Origin: Phycisphaerales bacterium
GTDB taxonomy: Bacteria > Planctomycetota > Phycisphaerae > SM23-33
Direction of reading: 5' to 3'
NCBI GenBank assembly: GCA_003485185.1
Contig: DNAS01000146.1
Location: 9,651-23,573, forward strand
DNA length: 13,923 bases
Shown here: positions 1 through 6,827 of the stretch, in pieces
How the letters are laid out: the number at the start of each line of letters is the position of its first letter
Numbering within the stretch: position 1 is the first letter of the stretch
Notes under the pieces: model-generated
Told to the model about the DNA's origin: nothing
The model's database searches: none
The model's input: the letters and a program-made list of their open reading frames with translations, nothing else
Position numbers and translations under genes: made by a program

Positions 1-2625
1 CTGAAGATGAAGCCCGACGACAAGCTGGCCTTCGGGTACGAGCTGACCGACGACTTCGGCGTGGCGGAAGCGTCGCTGCTGGTGTCGGTGGACGGTCGCA
101 AGCAGCCGGACCGCCCGCTGGACCTGACCGCGGCCAAGGGCGGCGCCGCGCGCCTCGTGGGCGCCGCCGCGCTGGACCTGGGCGAGATGGACCTGTCCGG
201 GGCGCGGACGGTGACGTTCCAGCTTCGCGCCCGCGACCGCCTGCCCGCGCCGCAGGGCCCGCAGGAGGCGCTCAGCGAGCAATACACCATCGAGCTGGAC
301 GTCAAGGCCATCTCCCGCGCCGAGTCGGTGCTGCTGGCGCAGGAGCTGCACATCCGACAGGAGCTGGAGCGGATCCTCGCGGAACTGACGGACGTGAAGA
401 AGGACACGTCGACGGTGCGTCGCCAGGCGGAACAGATCGCCGCCAGATACCAGGAGGCGGAGAAAGCGGGGGATAAGGGGCTGATGGCCAAGCTGTCCGC
501 GGCGGGCACCAAGGCCGCCATCGCCATCGCCGGGCAGGTCGACGGAATCACCACGCGCCTCCGCGCGACGACCTCGCGGACGCGCGACCTGGCGGCCTTC
601 GTGACCGAGGGAACCTACGCGGGCATGGCGCCGCGCCTGACGGACCTGGCGGACAACCACATCGCCAAGGCCGAAACCCTCGCCGTCCAGCTCAAGCTCG
701 CCGAGGACGTCAAGGCCCGCGGCGCGTACGCCGACGAATCGGACTTCCAGGTGGACCGCTCCATCGCGATCGTCAAGGAACTCCTCCAGGACTTCGACGG
801 CATGACCGAGCTGGTCCGCAAGGCGCTGAAGTTCGAGGAGCTTTCCGACACGCAGAAAGACCTGGCCGAGATGGTCCGCGAGGCGGCGACGGCGCCGGCG
901 GAATTCGACCTCGAGAAGTGGCGGAAGGAGCAGCAGGAAGTCGCCAAGGACCTTGCCGGCGAGATGAAGAAGGATCCTCAGGCGGCGGCGGAGCAGTTCA
1001 AAAAGGACAGCGAAAAGGCCAAGGACCTTGCCGCCGAGGCCGCCCAGCTCGCCGAAAAACAGACCGAGACGATGGAGCAGACCAAGAAGCTCGAGGAACT
1101 CAAGAAGATCGACGAGGAACTCAAGGACGTCGCCAAGCGGCAGAAGGAGCTTTCGGAGAAGGCGGCGGCGCAGCCGAAGACGGCCGAACAGGCCAAGCCG
1201 ATGGCGTCGGCCGCCAAGGACATCGAGGCGGGCAGGCTGCCCGAGGCCGTCGAAAAGCAGGTCGGCGCGGAAAAGGCCCTTGACCAGAGCGGTCAGAAGC
1301 CGATGGCCCAGGAGCAGGCCGACCTCCGCAAGGAGACCGCCGAACTGATGGCCAAGCGCGGCGAATTGGCCGAGGCGCTCCGCCAGGAGCAGTTGGCGCG
1401 TCTGGCGGCAGAGCAGAAGAGCCTCGCGTCCGAGATCGGAAGGCTCTCCGACCAGGTCAAGACCGAATCGCCCCAGCAGGACCGGTCCGACACGCAGGCG
1501 GCCCGCGCCGCGGCGGAAGCGGCCGAGCAACTCGCCAAGGCCGAGGTTCCGCAGGCCGCGCAAAGCGCGCAGCAGGCGAGCCAGAACATGCAGCAGCTCG
1601 CCAAGAACCTCGCCCAGCAGGCGCAAGCGGCGACCCAGCAGCCCCCGGCCCAGCCGCAGGGCGAGCAACCTGCCGGCGAAAAACCCACCCCCGAGCAACT
1701 GTCGCAAAAGGCCGGCGACCTGTCGGACAAGCAGGAAAAACTCGCGGAAAAGATCGATCAACTGGCGAAAAAGGACGCGGCCGAACTCCTCGCCGCCGAG
1801 CAGGCCCAGCTCGCGCAGGAAGCCGCGGAGCTGGCTGCCGACGCCGCCCTCGTCAGCCAGCACGGGCAGGACATGGGCCTGACGCCCGAGGCGCAGAAGC
1901 AGGCGGAGCAGGCGGCGGGGCAGGCGGCCGAGGCCAAGCAGTCCGCCGCCAGCGCCGCCGAGCAGATGAAGGGCGAGGCGAAGGGCCAGCAGCCGGCCCA
2001 GGTGCCGGGCCAGCCGATGGCGGCCCAGCCGCAGCCCGGCGCGCCCGGTCAACCTTCGGAACCCGGCCCGGGACCCGGCACGCCGATGCCCGGACCGACC
2101 GGCACGCAGCAGGCCGCCGCCCAGAAACTCCAGGAAACGTCCAAGAGCCTCCAGGAACTGGGCAAGATGCTCGCGCAGGCCGCGGAAAACGCCCCCCAGG
2201 GCTCGCCCGAAGCGCCCGCACTCGCCGAGGCCTTTGAAAACGCCGAACAGGCGGCCCAGAACGCCTCTCCCTCGGCCGCACAGCAGGCAGCCGCCATGCT
2301 CGCGGCGCTGGCGGCGTCGGCGGCGCAGCAGGCGCAGGCGGCAGGAACCAACCCCTTCGGGCTGCCCGGCGAAGGCATGCCCATGCCCATGATGGGAACC
2401 GGCGACGGCGGGACGAAAATGCAGCCGACGATCCTGTCGCGCGCGGAGCTTCAGAAAATGGGAATCTCCGCCGTGGACTGGACGCTGCTGAAGGGCGAAC
2501 TGAAGGACGAAATCCTCCAGGCGGCGGCCGAGTCCGGACCGAAGGAATACCGCAGATACGTGCGGGAATATTTCCGAATCCTGTCGAAAAAGGCGGCCCA
2601 GCAGCCGGAAAAGGCCCCGAAATGA
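1..2625 (+). CDS. DUF4175-like large coiled-coil protein, C-terminal part (5' end outside the window)
   Basis: The reading frame is open from the first base, so the ATG at 7 is probably internal and the true start lies upstream. 874 residues are visible. Residues 1-100 look like a beta-rich Ig-like segment (a PDDKLAFGYELTDDFGV stretch, typical of DUF4175-type planctomycete proteins). About 100-300 is helical. About 300-700 is a long Ala/Gln/Lys/Glu-rich coiled coil, interrupted by Pro/Gly-rich linkers near 546-566 and 667-700. A compact C-terminal segment (about 805-874) contains DWTLLKGELKDEIL and EYRRYVREYFRILS, the kind of tail seen in this family. No enzymatic motif is visible. The stop overlaps the next start by 4 bp, so the two are probably translationally coupled. 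Known context (family knowledge): such genes often follow MoxR, DUF58 and VWA genes in planctomycetes; the upstream genes cannot be seen here. Assignment to DUF4175 is from pattern recall, not a search. Confidence 0.7.
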   Translation: MKMKPDDKLAFGYELTDDFGVAEASLLVSVDGRKQPDRPLDLTAAKGGAARLVGAAALDLGEMDLSGARTVTFQLRARDRLPAPQGPQEALSEQYTIELDVKAISRAESVLLAQELHIRQELERILAELTDVKKDTSTVRRQAEQIAARYQEAEKAGDKGLMAKLSAAGTKAAIAIAGQVDGITTRLRATTSRTRDLAAFVTEGTYAGMAPRLTDLADNHIAKAETLAVQLKLAEDVKARGAYADESDFQVDRSIAIVKELLQDFDGMTELVRKALKFEELSDTQKDLAEMVREAATAPAEFDLEKWRKEQQEVAKDLAGEMKKDPQAAAEQFKKDSEKAKDLAAEAAQLAEKQTETMEQTKKLEELKKIDEELKDVAKRQKELSEKAAAQPKTAEQAKPMASAAKDIEAGRLPEAVEKQVGAEKALDQSGQKPMAQEQADLRKETAELMAKRGELAEALRQEQLARLAAEQKSLASEIGRLSDQVKTESPQQDRSDTQAARAAAEAAEQLAKAEVPQAAQSAQQASQNMQQLAKNLAQQAQAATQQPPAQPQGEQPAGEKPTPEQLSQKAGDLSDKQEKLAEKIDQLAKKDAAELLAAEQAQLAQEAAELAADAALVSQHGQDMGLTPEAQKQAEQAAGQAAEAKQSAASAAEQMKGEAKGQQPAQVPGQPMAAQPQPGAPGQPSEPGPGPGTPMPGPTGTQQAAAQKLQETSKSLQELGKMLAQAAENAPQGSPEAPALAEAFENAEQAAQNASPSAAQQAAAMLAALAASAAQQAQAAGTNPFGLPGEGMPMPMMGTGDGGTKMQPTILSRAELQKMGISAVDWTLLKGELKDEILQAAAESGPKEYRRYVREYFRILSKKAAQQPEKAPK

Positions 2626-3692
2626 ACCGAAACCTGACGAATATTCCACGCAAAGTCCTGTCCGTGGCGCTCTGCCTGGCCCTGCTGGCGCCGTCGGCGG
2701 CGTGGGCCGACACCGGCGCCCTGGGCGCCGGAAAATACGCCAAGCAGGTGGACGAGTCCGTCGACCGCGCGCTGGAATACCTTGTCGCCAGCCAGGAATC
2801 CAACGGCGCGATGAAGGACGCCAGCCATGGCGTGACCGGAATCACGTCGCTGGCGGTCATGGCCTTCCTGGCCAAGGGATACACGCCGGGGCAGGGCAAG
2901 TACGGCGAGGTCATCAACAAGGGCATCGACTTCGTGCTGTCCCAGCAGCAGAAAAACGGGCTGCTGCTGGCGGGCGGAAAGGCGCAGGGCGCGATGTACT
3001 GCCACGGCATCAGCACGCTGATGCTGTCGGAAGTGTCCGGGATGGTCGATCCGGCCAGGCAGGAGCGCATCGACGAGGCGCTGGCCAAGGCGCTCAAGCT
3101 GATCCTGTCGGCGCAGGAGGTCCGCAAGGCCGGTCCGCATCAGGGCGGGTGGCGCTACCAGTCCAACAGCCGCGACAGCGACATCTCCTGCACCGGATGG
3201 CAACTGATGGCCCTGCGCTCGGCGCGGAGCAACGGCGCGCAGGTGCCCAAGGAGGCCATCGACAACGCGCTGGAGTTCATCATGAACTGCCGCCACGACG
3301 CCAGCGGGGGGTTCTGCTACCAGCCGACGCAGCAGGGCCCGGGCCTGGGGCGGACGGGCACGGCGCTGCTGTGCCTGGCGCTGGCGGGGCGCCACGACCA
3401 GAAACCCGCCATCGGCGCCGGCGAGTTCATCCTCCGCTCGATCACCCACGGCAACCGAAAGGTCATCCAGGACGGGCAGTTCCCCTATGCCGTCTACTAC
3501 TGCTCGCAGGGAATGTTCCAACTCGGCGGAAAGTACTGGGACAACTGGGCCGAGGCCATGTATCCCACGCTCCTGGGCACGCAGAAGAACGACGGCTCCT
3601 GGGCCGACCGATACGGTTCGACCTACGCAACCTCGATGGCTGTGCTGGCCATGAGCGTCGTCTACCGCCAGTTGCCCATCTATCAGCGGTGA
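2622..3692 (+). CDS. Secreted alpha/alpha-toroid protein (prenyltransferase/squalene-oxidase repeat family)
   Basis: 356 residues. The N-terminus has a clear Sec signal peptide: a basic start, a hydrophobic core (VALCLALLA) and a likely cut after AWA at residue 29. The mature part is a series of about five helical-hairpin repeats of 50-60 residues, each with a pattern like ALEYLVASQESNGAM, then a Gly/Thr-rich turn and a second helix (for example FVLSQQQKNG, FIMNCRHDASGGFCY and TLLGTQKNDGSWADRY). This matches the toroid fold of squalene cyclases and prenyltransferase beta subunits. No DXDD cyclase acid motif and no clear D-x-C zinc pair is seen, so terpenoid-cyclase or prenyltransferase activity should not be assumed; a periplasmic binding or scaffold role is as likely. 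The ATGA overlap with the coiled-coil gene suggests a shared process, probably at the envelope. Family confidence is high, function unknown. Confidence 0.8.
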   Translation: MNRNLTNIPRKVLSVALCLALLAPSAAWADTGALGAGKYAKQVDESVDRALEYLVASQESNGAMKDASHGVTGITSLAVMAFLAKGYTPGQGKYGEVINKGIDFVLSQQQKNGLLLAGGKAQGAMYCHGISTLMLSEVSGMVDPARQERIDEALAKALKLILSAQEVRKAGPHQGGWRYQSNSRDSDISCTGWQLMALRSARSNGAQVPKEAIDNALEFIMNCRHDASGGFCYQPTQQGPGLGRTGTALLCLALAGRHDQKPAIGAGEFILRSITHGNRKVIQDGQFPYAVYYCSQGMFQLGGKYWDNWAEAMYPTLLGTQKNDGSWADRYGSTYATSMAVLAMSVVYRQLPIYQR

Positions 3693-3697
3693 AAAGA

Positions 3698-3816
3698 GGC
3701 CGAAGGGGGAAGGCCGAAGGCCGAAGGGGGAAGGGCGAAGGCCAGAGGCCGAAGTTGAAAGCGAAAAGCTGAAAGCGGAAAGAATCCGAAATCCCAAATC
3801 CCAAATCCGAAATGAG
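3698..3816. repeat. Degenerate heptanucleotide tandem array, 17 units in one register
   Basis: The 119 bp divide exactly into 17 units of 7 bp with no insertion or deletion. The first eight are GGCCGAA or GGGGGAA types (two units deviate), the next four are G-x-x-(G/A)-AAA types such as GCTGAAA, and the last five are AAATCCC or AAATCCG types. The phase is kept while the unit sequence drifts. A 16-bp direct repeat (3698-3713 and 3719-3734) is offset by 21 bp, three units. The array fills almost the whole 126-bp gap between two convergent genes. Confidence 0.9.
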
Positions 3817-3818
3817 TT

Positions 3819-5201
3819 TCATTCTTTGCGGGGTCGTTTGGATCGCGGGGGGGCGTCGGTTCCGAGCGTCGCGCGGCGGCGCAGGATGTGATGGTAATGC
3901 TGGGCGAAGCGGTGGGCCTCGTCGCGCACCGACTGGAGCAGGCGCAGCGCCGGATCGCGCCGCGCCAGGCGCACCGGCCCGGCGACCTGCCCCGCGCGGC
4001 AGATGAACAACTCCTCCTCCTTCTTGGCCAGCGAAACCAGCAGGGGCGGCGCGGCCTCCAGGCCGTCGAACGCGGCGTGGGCGGCCGAGAGCTGCCCCTG
4101 CCCGCCGTCGATCAAAATCACGTCGGGGAACAGCCCCTCGCCCATGCCCGCCTGTCGGTACCGCCGCCAGACCACCTCGCGGATCGACGCGAAATCGTCG
4201 TTGCGGTCGTGGCTTTTGATCTTGTAGCGCCGGTAGCCGTCCTTGAAGGGCTTTCCGTCGATGAAGCAGACCATCGACCCGCACGACTCGCCCCCGGCCA
4301 GGTGCGCGATGTCCACCCCCTCGATCGTCCGCGGGGCGGCGGGCAGGTCGAGCACCTCGGCCAGCCGCGCGAGCCCCTCGGCGGGATCGACGAAGAACAC
4401 CTCCGGCTGGACGTGCTCGTGCACGAGCCCGCGCTTCTGGAGGCCTTCCAGGGCCCGCAGCTCGTCGCGGAGGGCGGCGGCCTGCTCGAACTCGAGCCGC
4501 TCGGCCGCCTGCTTCATCCGCGCCTCCAGGTCGCGCCGGACGGCCGAGCCCTTGGACTCCAGGAACTGGCGCAGGCGGCGGATCCGCGCGGCGTAGTCGG
4601 CCCGCGTCACCCGCGCCGCGCACGGCGCGGCGCACTGGCGGATGTTCCACAGGATGCACGGGCGGAAATCGCGGCGCGACTCGTCGCCGTCGGAGAGGTC
4701 CAGGTTGCACGTGCGGAACTTGAAGACGCGCTGCATCCGCGGCAGGGCCGCCCGCAGCTCCGCCACCGAGACGAACGGCCCGTACAGCTTCGCGCCCCGC
4801 GCCCTGGGCGACCGCGTGATCGACACCCGCGGAAAGTCCTCGTCCGTCGCGATCTGGAGATACGGAAAGCTCTTTCCGTCCTTCAGGTCGGCGTTGTACG
4901 GCGGGTGGATGTCCTTGATCAGGCGGTTCTCCCGCAGCAGGGCGTCCACCTCGCTGTCGCATTCCAGCACGTCGATCTGCTCGACGAGATCGCGGACCAT
5001 GCGGTCGATCCGCTCCCCGCGCGAGGCGGCAAGGTTCGCCGACGGCTGAAAGTAGCTCGCCACCCGGCTGCGGAGGCTCTTGGCCTTTCCGACGTACAGC
5101 ACGACGCCCTTGGCGTCCTTGAACAGGTAGACCCCGGGCCCGGCCGGCAACTGCCCGACCGCCTCCCGCAGGCGCTCCATCCTGGCGGCATGAGGTTCCA
5201 T
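3819..5201 (-). CDS. uvrC: UvrC, excinuclease ABC subunit C, short form lacking the C-terminal (HhH)2 domain
   Basis: 460 residues. With UvrB it makes the 3' and 5' incisions around bulky DNA lesions in nucleotide excision repair. The GIY-YIG nuclease domain is at about 20-105 (GVY at 23-25, YVG at 36-38). Four Cys (165, 182, 190, 194) match the Fe-S cluster ligands of UvrC. A UVR, UvrB-binding helix lies at about 226-255. The RNase H-like nuclease follows, with D297 (EGVDIAH), D335/D336 (NDDFASIREV), D365 (LIDGGQGQL) and H430 (RDEAHRFA), so all catalytic positions are present. UvrC is usually near 600 residues; this one ends about 30 residues after H430 with a basic tail and has no helix-hairpin-helix domain. 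The ATG at 5201 is chosen over a TTG at 5231 because GGAG lies 7 nt upstream (5209-5212). It converges with the toroid gene and diverges from the cold-shock gene. Confidence 0.95.
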   Translation of the reverse strand: MEPHAARMERLREAVGQLPAGPGVYLFKDAKGVVLYVGKAKSLRSRVASYFQPSANLAASRGERIDRMVRDLVEQIDVLECDSEVDALLRENRLIKDIHPPYNADLKDGKSFPYLQIATDEDFPRVSITRSPRARGAKLYGPFVSVAELRAALPRMQRVFKFRTCNLDLSDGDESRRDFRPCILWNIRQCAAPCAARVTRADYAARIRRLRQFLESKGSAVRRDLEARMKQAAERLEFEQAAALRDELRALEGLQKRGLVHEHVQPEVFFVDPAEGLARLAEVLDLPAAPRTIEGVDIAHLAGGESCGSMVCFIDGKPFKDGYRRYKIKSHDRNDDFASIREVVWRRYRQAGMGEGLFPDVILIDGGQGQLSAAHAAFDGLEAAPPLLVSLAKKEEELFICRAGQVAGPVRLARRDPALRLLQSVRDEAHRFAQHYHHILRRRATLGTDAPPRSKRPRKE

Positions 5202-5212
5202 AAGATGGCTCC

Positions 5213-5218
5213 AGTATA
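5213..5218 (-). promoter_or_regulatory. Candidate -10 element for uvrC (TATACT)
   Basis: On the minus strand TATACT ends 11 nt before the ATG at 5201, so transcription would begin only about 5 nt before the start codon. No good -35 is visible at 15-18 bp. The GGAG between the hexamer and the ATG could be a Shine-Dalgarno if transcription starts further upstream. Weak on its own; it resembles the arrangement at larA, miaA and the 27-codon ORF. Confidence 0.35.
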
Positions 5219-5264
5219 ACAAATAACGCAACGGTCCCTGAAGATCCTCACACTACGGCATGTC

Positions 5265-5333
5265 ATTGCGGATTTCGGATTGTGGATTTCTTCACGAACC
5301 GGGCCAATCCGCATTCCGCACTCCGCGCTCCGC
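5265..5333. repeat. Inverted pair of degenerate heptanucleotide arrays
   Basis: The left arm (5265-5292) is four in-register heptads of the type ATTGCGG / ATTTCGG. The right arm (5306-5333) is four heptads of the type AATCCGC / ACTCCGC, the reverse complement of the same family. 17 of 21 aligned positions of the arms can pair, giving a hairpin around the spacer 5293-5305. It lies in the divergent region between uvrC and the cold-shock gene. The left arm matches, in inverted orientation, the AAATCCG units at the other end of uvrC (3782-3809). Confidence 0.8.
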
Positions 5334-5336
5334 AAT

Positions 5337-5353
5337 GCGTTATTGCATAACGC
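5337..5353. other. Small perfect stem-loop next to the inverted heptad array
   Basis: GCGTTAT and ATAACGC are perfectly complementary around a TGC loop. It lies 15 bp upstream of the putative -35 of the cold-shock gene, so it could be an operator, but no regulator is recognisable and chance is possible. Confidence 0.4.
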
Positions 5354-5367
5354 CTTCCGGAATCTCC

Positions 5368-5396
5368 TTGCGGAAACAGAAGTTGCGCGTTATGCT
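5368..5396 (+). promoter_or_regulatory. Candidate sigma70-type promoter of the cold-shock gene
   Basis: TTGCGG (5368-5373), a 17-bp spacer and TATGCT (5391-5396). Transcription would start near 5403, giving an untranslated leader of about 145 nt before the ATG at 5548. Long leaders are typical of cspA-type mRNAs, where folding controls translation with temperature. The leader contains a 5-bp hairpin CGGCC/GGCCG (5432-5447) and ends in GGTGGAG at the ribosome-binding site. The 300 bp between uvrC and this gene hold nothing else that looks coding. Confidence 0.5.
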
Positions 5397-5547
5397 GTTA
5401 ACACATTTTCACGAAACTCCATGAATCGCTTCGGCCATGAGGGGCCGGAGAGATTGTTGCAGAATGAGTTGCAATTTCACATCGCGAAAAGTGGTTACGC
5501 AAATCCGGTAATGTCTTCTTTGTGGGTCGTAAAGGTGGAGATTGTCC

Positions 5548-5787
5548 ATGGCGAAGGGTACTGTGAAGTGGTTTGACAATTCCAAGGGGTACGGGTTCGT
5601 TCGGGCCGAAGGCGAAGACAAGGACATCTTCGTCCACCATTCCTGCATCCAGGCCGAAGGCTTCCGCACCCTGAAGGAAGGCGAGAGCGTCCAGTTCGAG
5701 GTGGTCGAGGGCCCCAAGGGGCTCAAGGCGGAAAACGTCATCCGCCTGGAAGCTGCCGCCCAGCCCTCGCAACAGCCGCAGGCCTGA
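5548..5787 (+). CDS. Cold-shock domain protein (CspA family)
   Basis: 79 residues, one cold-shock OB-fold domain that binds single-stranded RNA and DNA and acts as an RNA chaperone in the cytoplasm. It begins MAKGTVKWFDNSKGYGFV, with the RNP1 motif KGYGFV; RNP2 is DIFVHHS near residue 27. After the usual 66-67 residues there is a short Ala/Gln/Pro-rich tail (AAAQPSQQPQA), which is an extension to the minimal Csp. The ATG at 5548 is chosen over an in-frame TTG at 5542 because GGAG at 5537-5540 sits 7 nt upstream and the protein then starts as Csp proteins do. It is monocistronic, diverging from uvrC and converging with the small membrane-protein operon. The promoter and long leader upstream suggest post-transcriptional control. 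Which Csp paralogue this is cannot be told. Confidence 0.95.
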   Translation: MAKGTVKWFDNSKGYGFVRAEGEDKDIFVHHSCIQAEGFRTLKEGESVQFEVVEGPKGLKAENVIRLEAAAQPSQQPQA

Positions 5788-5857
5788 GAGCAACCCGCGC
5801 CGCATTCTCCTGTCGCGCCGGAGGGTATCTCTGCGCGCGGACTTCGCAGAGATCCTC

Positions 5858-5938
5858 AGCAGGGATAAACACAGATGAACGCGGATGAAGACTGTTGTTC
5901 TCTTCAGCAATCCGCGTGTATCCGTGTTTATCCCTGCT
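5858..5938. repeat. Long imperfect inverted repeat built of 10-nt units
   Basis: The left arm (5858-5891) and right arm (5901-5938) pair over about 34 positions, with three mismatches and one 4-nt insertion, around a 9-nt loop. Each arm is made of three units of exactly 10 nt, for example GGATAAACAC then AGATGAACGC. It lies between convergent genes and is followed on the plus strand by TTTT at 5943-5946, so it could end cold-shock transcription. The motif style (ATAAACACAGATGAA) belongs to a repeat type I associate with planctomycete-like genomes. Confidence 0.8.
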
Positions 5939-5967
5939 AAGATTTTGTGGCCGTGCGAAGAAACCGC

Positions 5968-5992
5968 AAAAACCCCCGCGTGACCGCGGGGG
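5968..5992 (-). terminator. Rho-independent terminator of the two-gene membrane-protein operon
   Basis: A perfect 8-bp GC stem (CCCCCGCG / CGCGGGGG, 5973-5992) with a TGAC loop. On the minus strand it is followed by five T (5972-5968). It lies 32 nt after the stop of the 74-residue gene. On the plus strand the U-tract is poor (CTTGTCGG), so it mainly serves the minus strand. Confidence 0.75.
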
Positions 5993-6024
5993 CTTGTCGG
6001 AAAACCGCAAGACGCGCGGGAACC

Positions 6025-6249
6025 TCAGAGGCAGTATTCCTGGATGAGGAAAAGGGCGACAGCCAGCGCCGCCAGTCCCGCCAGCATGTAGACCACGGCG
6101 AAGGGGATCTCGATCCACAGGCGCCGCAGGCTCGGCGCGCGGACGGTCTTGTAGACGACGGCCACCGACACGCACAGCGGGATCACCAAGTACAGCACGA
6201 GCCCGGACGGCAGCATCATGGGATTCAGGAACAGTTGCCAGGCGATCAT
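6025..6249 (-). CDS. Small two-helix membrane protein, unknown function
   Basis: 74 residues. It starts MIAWQLFLNP and has two hydrophobic segments, about 15-33 (GLVLYLVIPLCVSVAVVY) and about 48-70 (IPFAVVYMLAGLAALAVALF), joined by a short basic loop (KTVRAPSLRRLW), so an inner-membrane hairpin is likely. I do not recognise a family. Support for its being real is good: the ATG at 6249 overlaps the stop of the upstream gene in an ATGA, a strong GAGGAGG (6257-6263) lies 7 nt before the start, and a terminator follows the stop. It is hidden inside a longer ORF in the same frame whose upstream portion is only a shadow of the neighbouring gene. It probably works with the 166-residue membrane protein encoded just before it. 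Confidence 0.8.
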   Translation of the reverse strand: MIAWQLFLNPMMLPSGLVLYLVIPLCVSVAVVYKTVRAPSLRRLWIEIPFAVVYMLAGLAALAVALFLIQEYCL

Positions 6250-6746
6250 GGGGCGCCCTCCTCGGCGGGCTGCTTTCGCCGGGCGCCCGGCTCGCCGGTG
6301 ACGCCCATGATGGAGAGGATGACCGCGTCGAAGACGCACAGGAGGTTCAGCAGCCCGGCCACCCCCGCGTAGGCCCGCGCGACGTTTTCGGTGGGGTACG
6401 GCAGGTAGACGCCCTCGGAGTTCAGCAGGGCGTTCCACTCGTCGAGGTTCTCGACGGGGCCTTTCTCCGCCGCCAGGCGGTCGGTGAAGCTCTTGGACTG
6501 ATGCCAGGCCACCAGGCCGTGGATTCCGGTAAACATCTCGGCGACGAACCACCACCGCTCGTTCTGGCTGTCGACGGTCATGACGCCGCCGACGGCCATG
6601 CCCGCCCAGAACGTCGCGGAGATGGTCACGAAGATCACCAGCCCGCGGAGGGTCCGCCCGAGGTAGACGTGTCCCGCGCCGGGCACCAGCCAGGCGATGA
6701 ACAGCGCCAGCAGGGGAATGGGTCTGGTTTTGCGGGTCGTGGCCAT
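6246..6746 (-). CDS. Membrane protein with a PGAGHVYLGR motif (DUF6677-like)
   Basis: 166 residues. Residues 10-30 form a hydrophobic segment ending in IAWLVPGAGHVYLGR, a Gly-rich turn like that of TM2-type and DUF6677 planctomycete proteins. A second helix spans about 34-55 and a third about 126-148. The middle part (58-125) is soluble, with a Trp pair (ERWWFVAE) and EGVYLPYPTENV. No catalytic motif is visible. The ATG at 6746 is preferred to an upstream in-frame start at 6827, because the extra 27 residues are basic, low in complexity and coded across a hairpin. There is no clear Shine-Dalgarno. It is first in a two-gene unit with the 74-residue protein (4-bp overlap). The DUF6677 link is from memory and moderate; function is unknown. 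Confidence 0.75.
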   Translation of the reverse strand: MATTRKTRPIPLLALFIAWLVPGAGHVYLGRTLRGLVIFVTISATFWAGMAVGGVMTVDSQNERWWFVAEMFTGIHGLVAWHQSKSFTDRLAAEKGPVENLDEWNALLNSEGVYLPYPTENVARAYAGVAGLLNLLCVFDAVILSIMGVTGEPGARRKQPAEEGAP

Positions 6747-6758
6747 GCGTTCTCGCCG

Positions 6759-6789
6759 CGTCGCCGGCTCGCGCGAGCCTCCGGCGACG
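6759..6789 (-). promoter_or_regulatory. Hairpin in the leader of the PGAGHVYLGR-motif gene
   Basis: CGTCGCC (6759-6765) pairs with GGCGACG (6783-6789). Inside, GGCTCG pairs with CGAGCC, with a 3-nt bulge. The stem ends 13 bp before the ATG at 6746 and would lie in the mRNA leader if the promoter at 6799-6827 is right. It could modulate translation; a simple GC-rich palindrome is the alternative. Confidence 0.4.
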
Positions 6790-6798
6790 CGAGGCATG

Positions 6799-6827
6799 AA
6801 TGTCGCCGAACGCCCCGCGACTGTCAA
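6799..6827 (-). promoter_or_regulatory. Candidate promoter of the membrane-protein operon
   Basis: On the minus strand a consensus -35, TTGACA (6827-6822), is followed after 17 bp by a poor -10, GACATT (6804-6799). The predicted leader is about 46 nt. Moderate only, since the -10 matches three of six positions. Confidence 0.4.

Noticed and set aside
3888..5219. Long plus-strand ORF (443 codons) opposite uvrC
   Set aside because: It is the antisense shadow of a gene with clear UvrC motifs in GC-rich DNA; its translation has no recognisable domain.
5280..5576. 98-codon ORF upstream of the cold-shock gene
   Set aside because: It crosses the heptad array, the promoter and the cold-shock start in another frame, and has no ribosome-binding site or recognisable motif.
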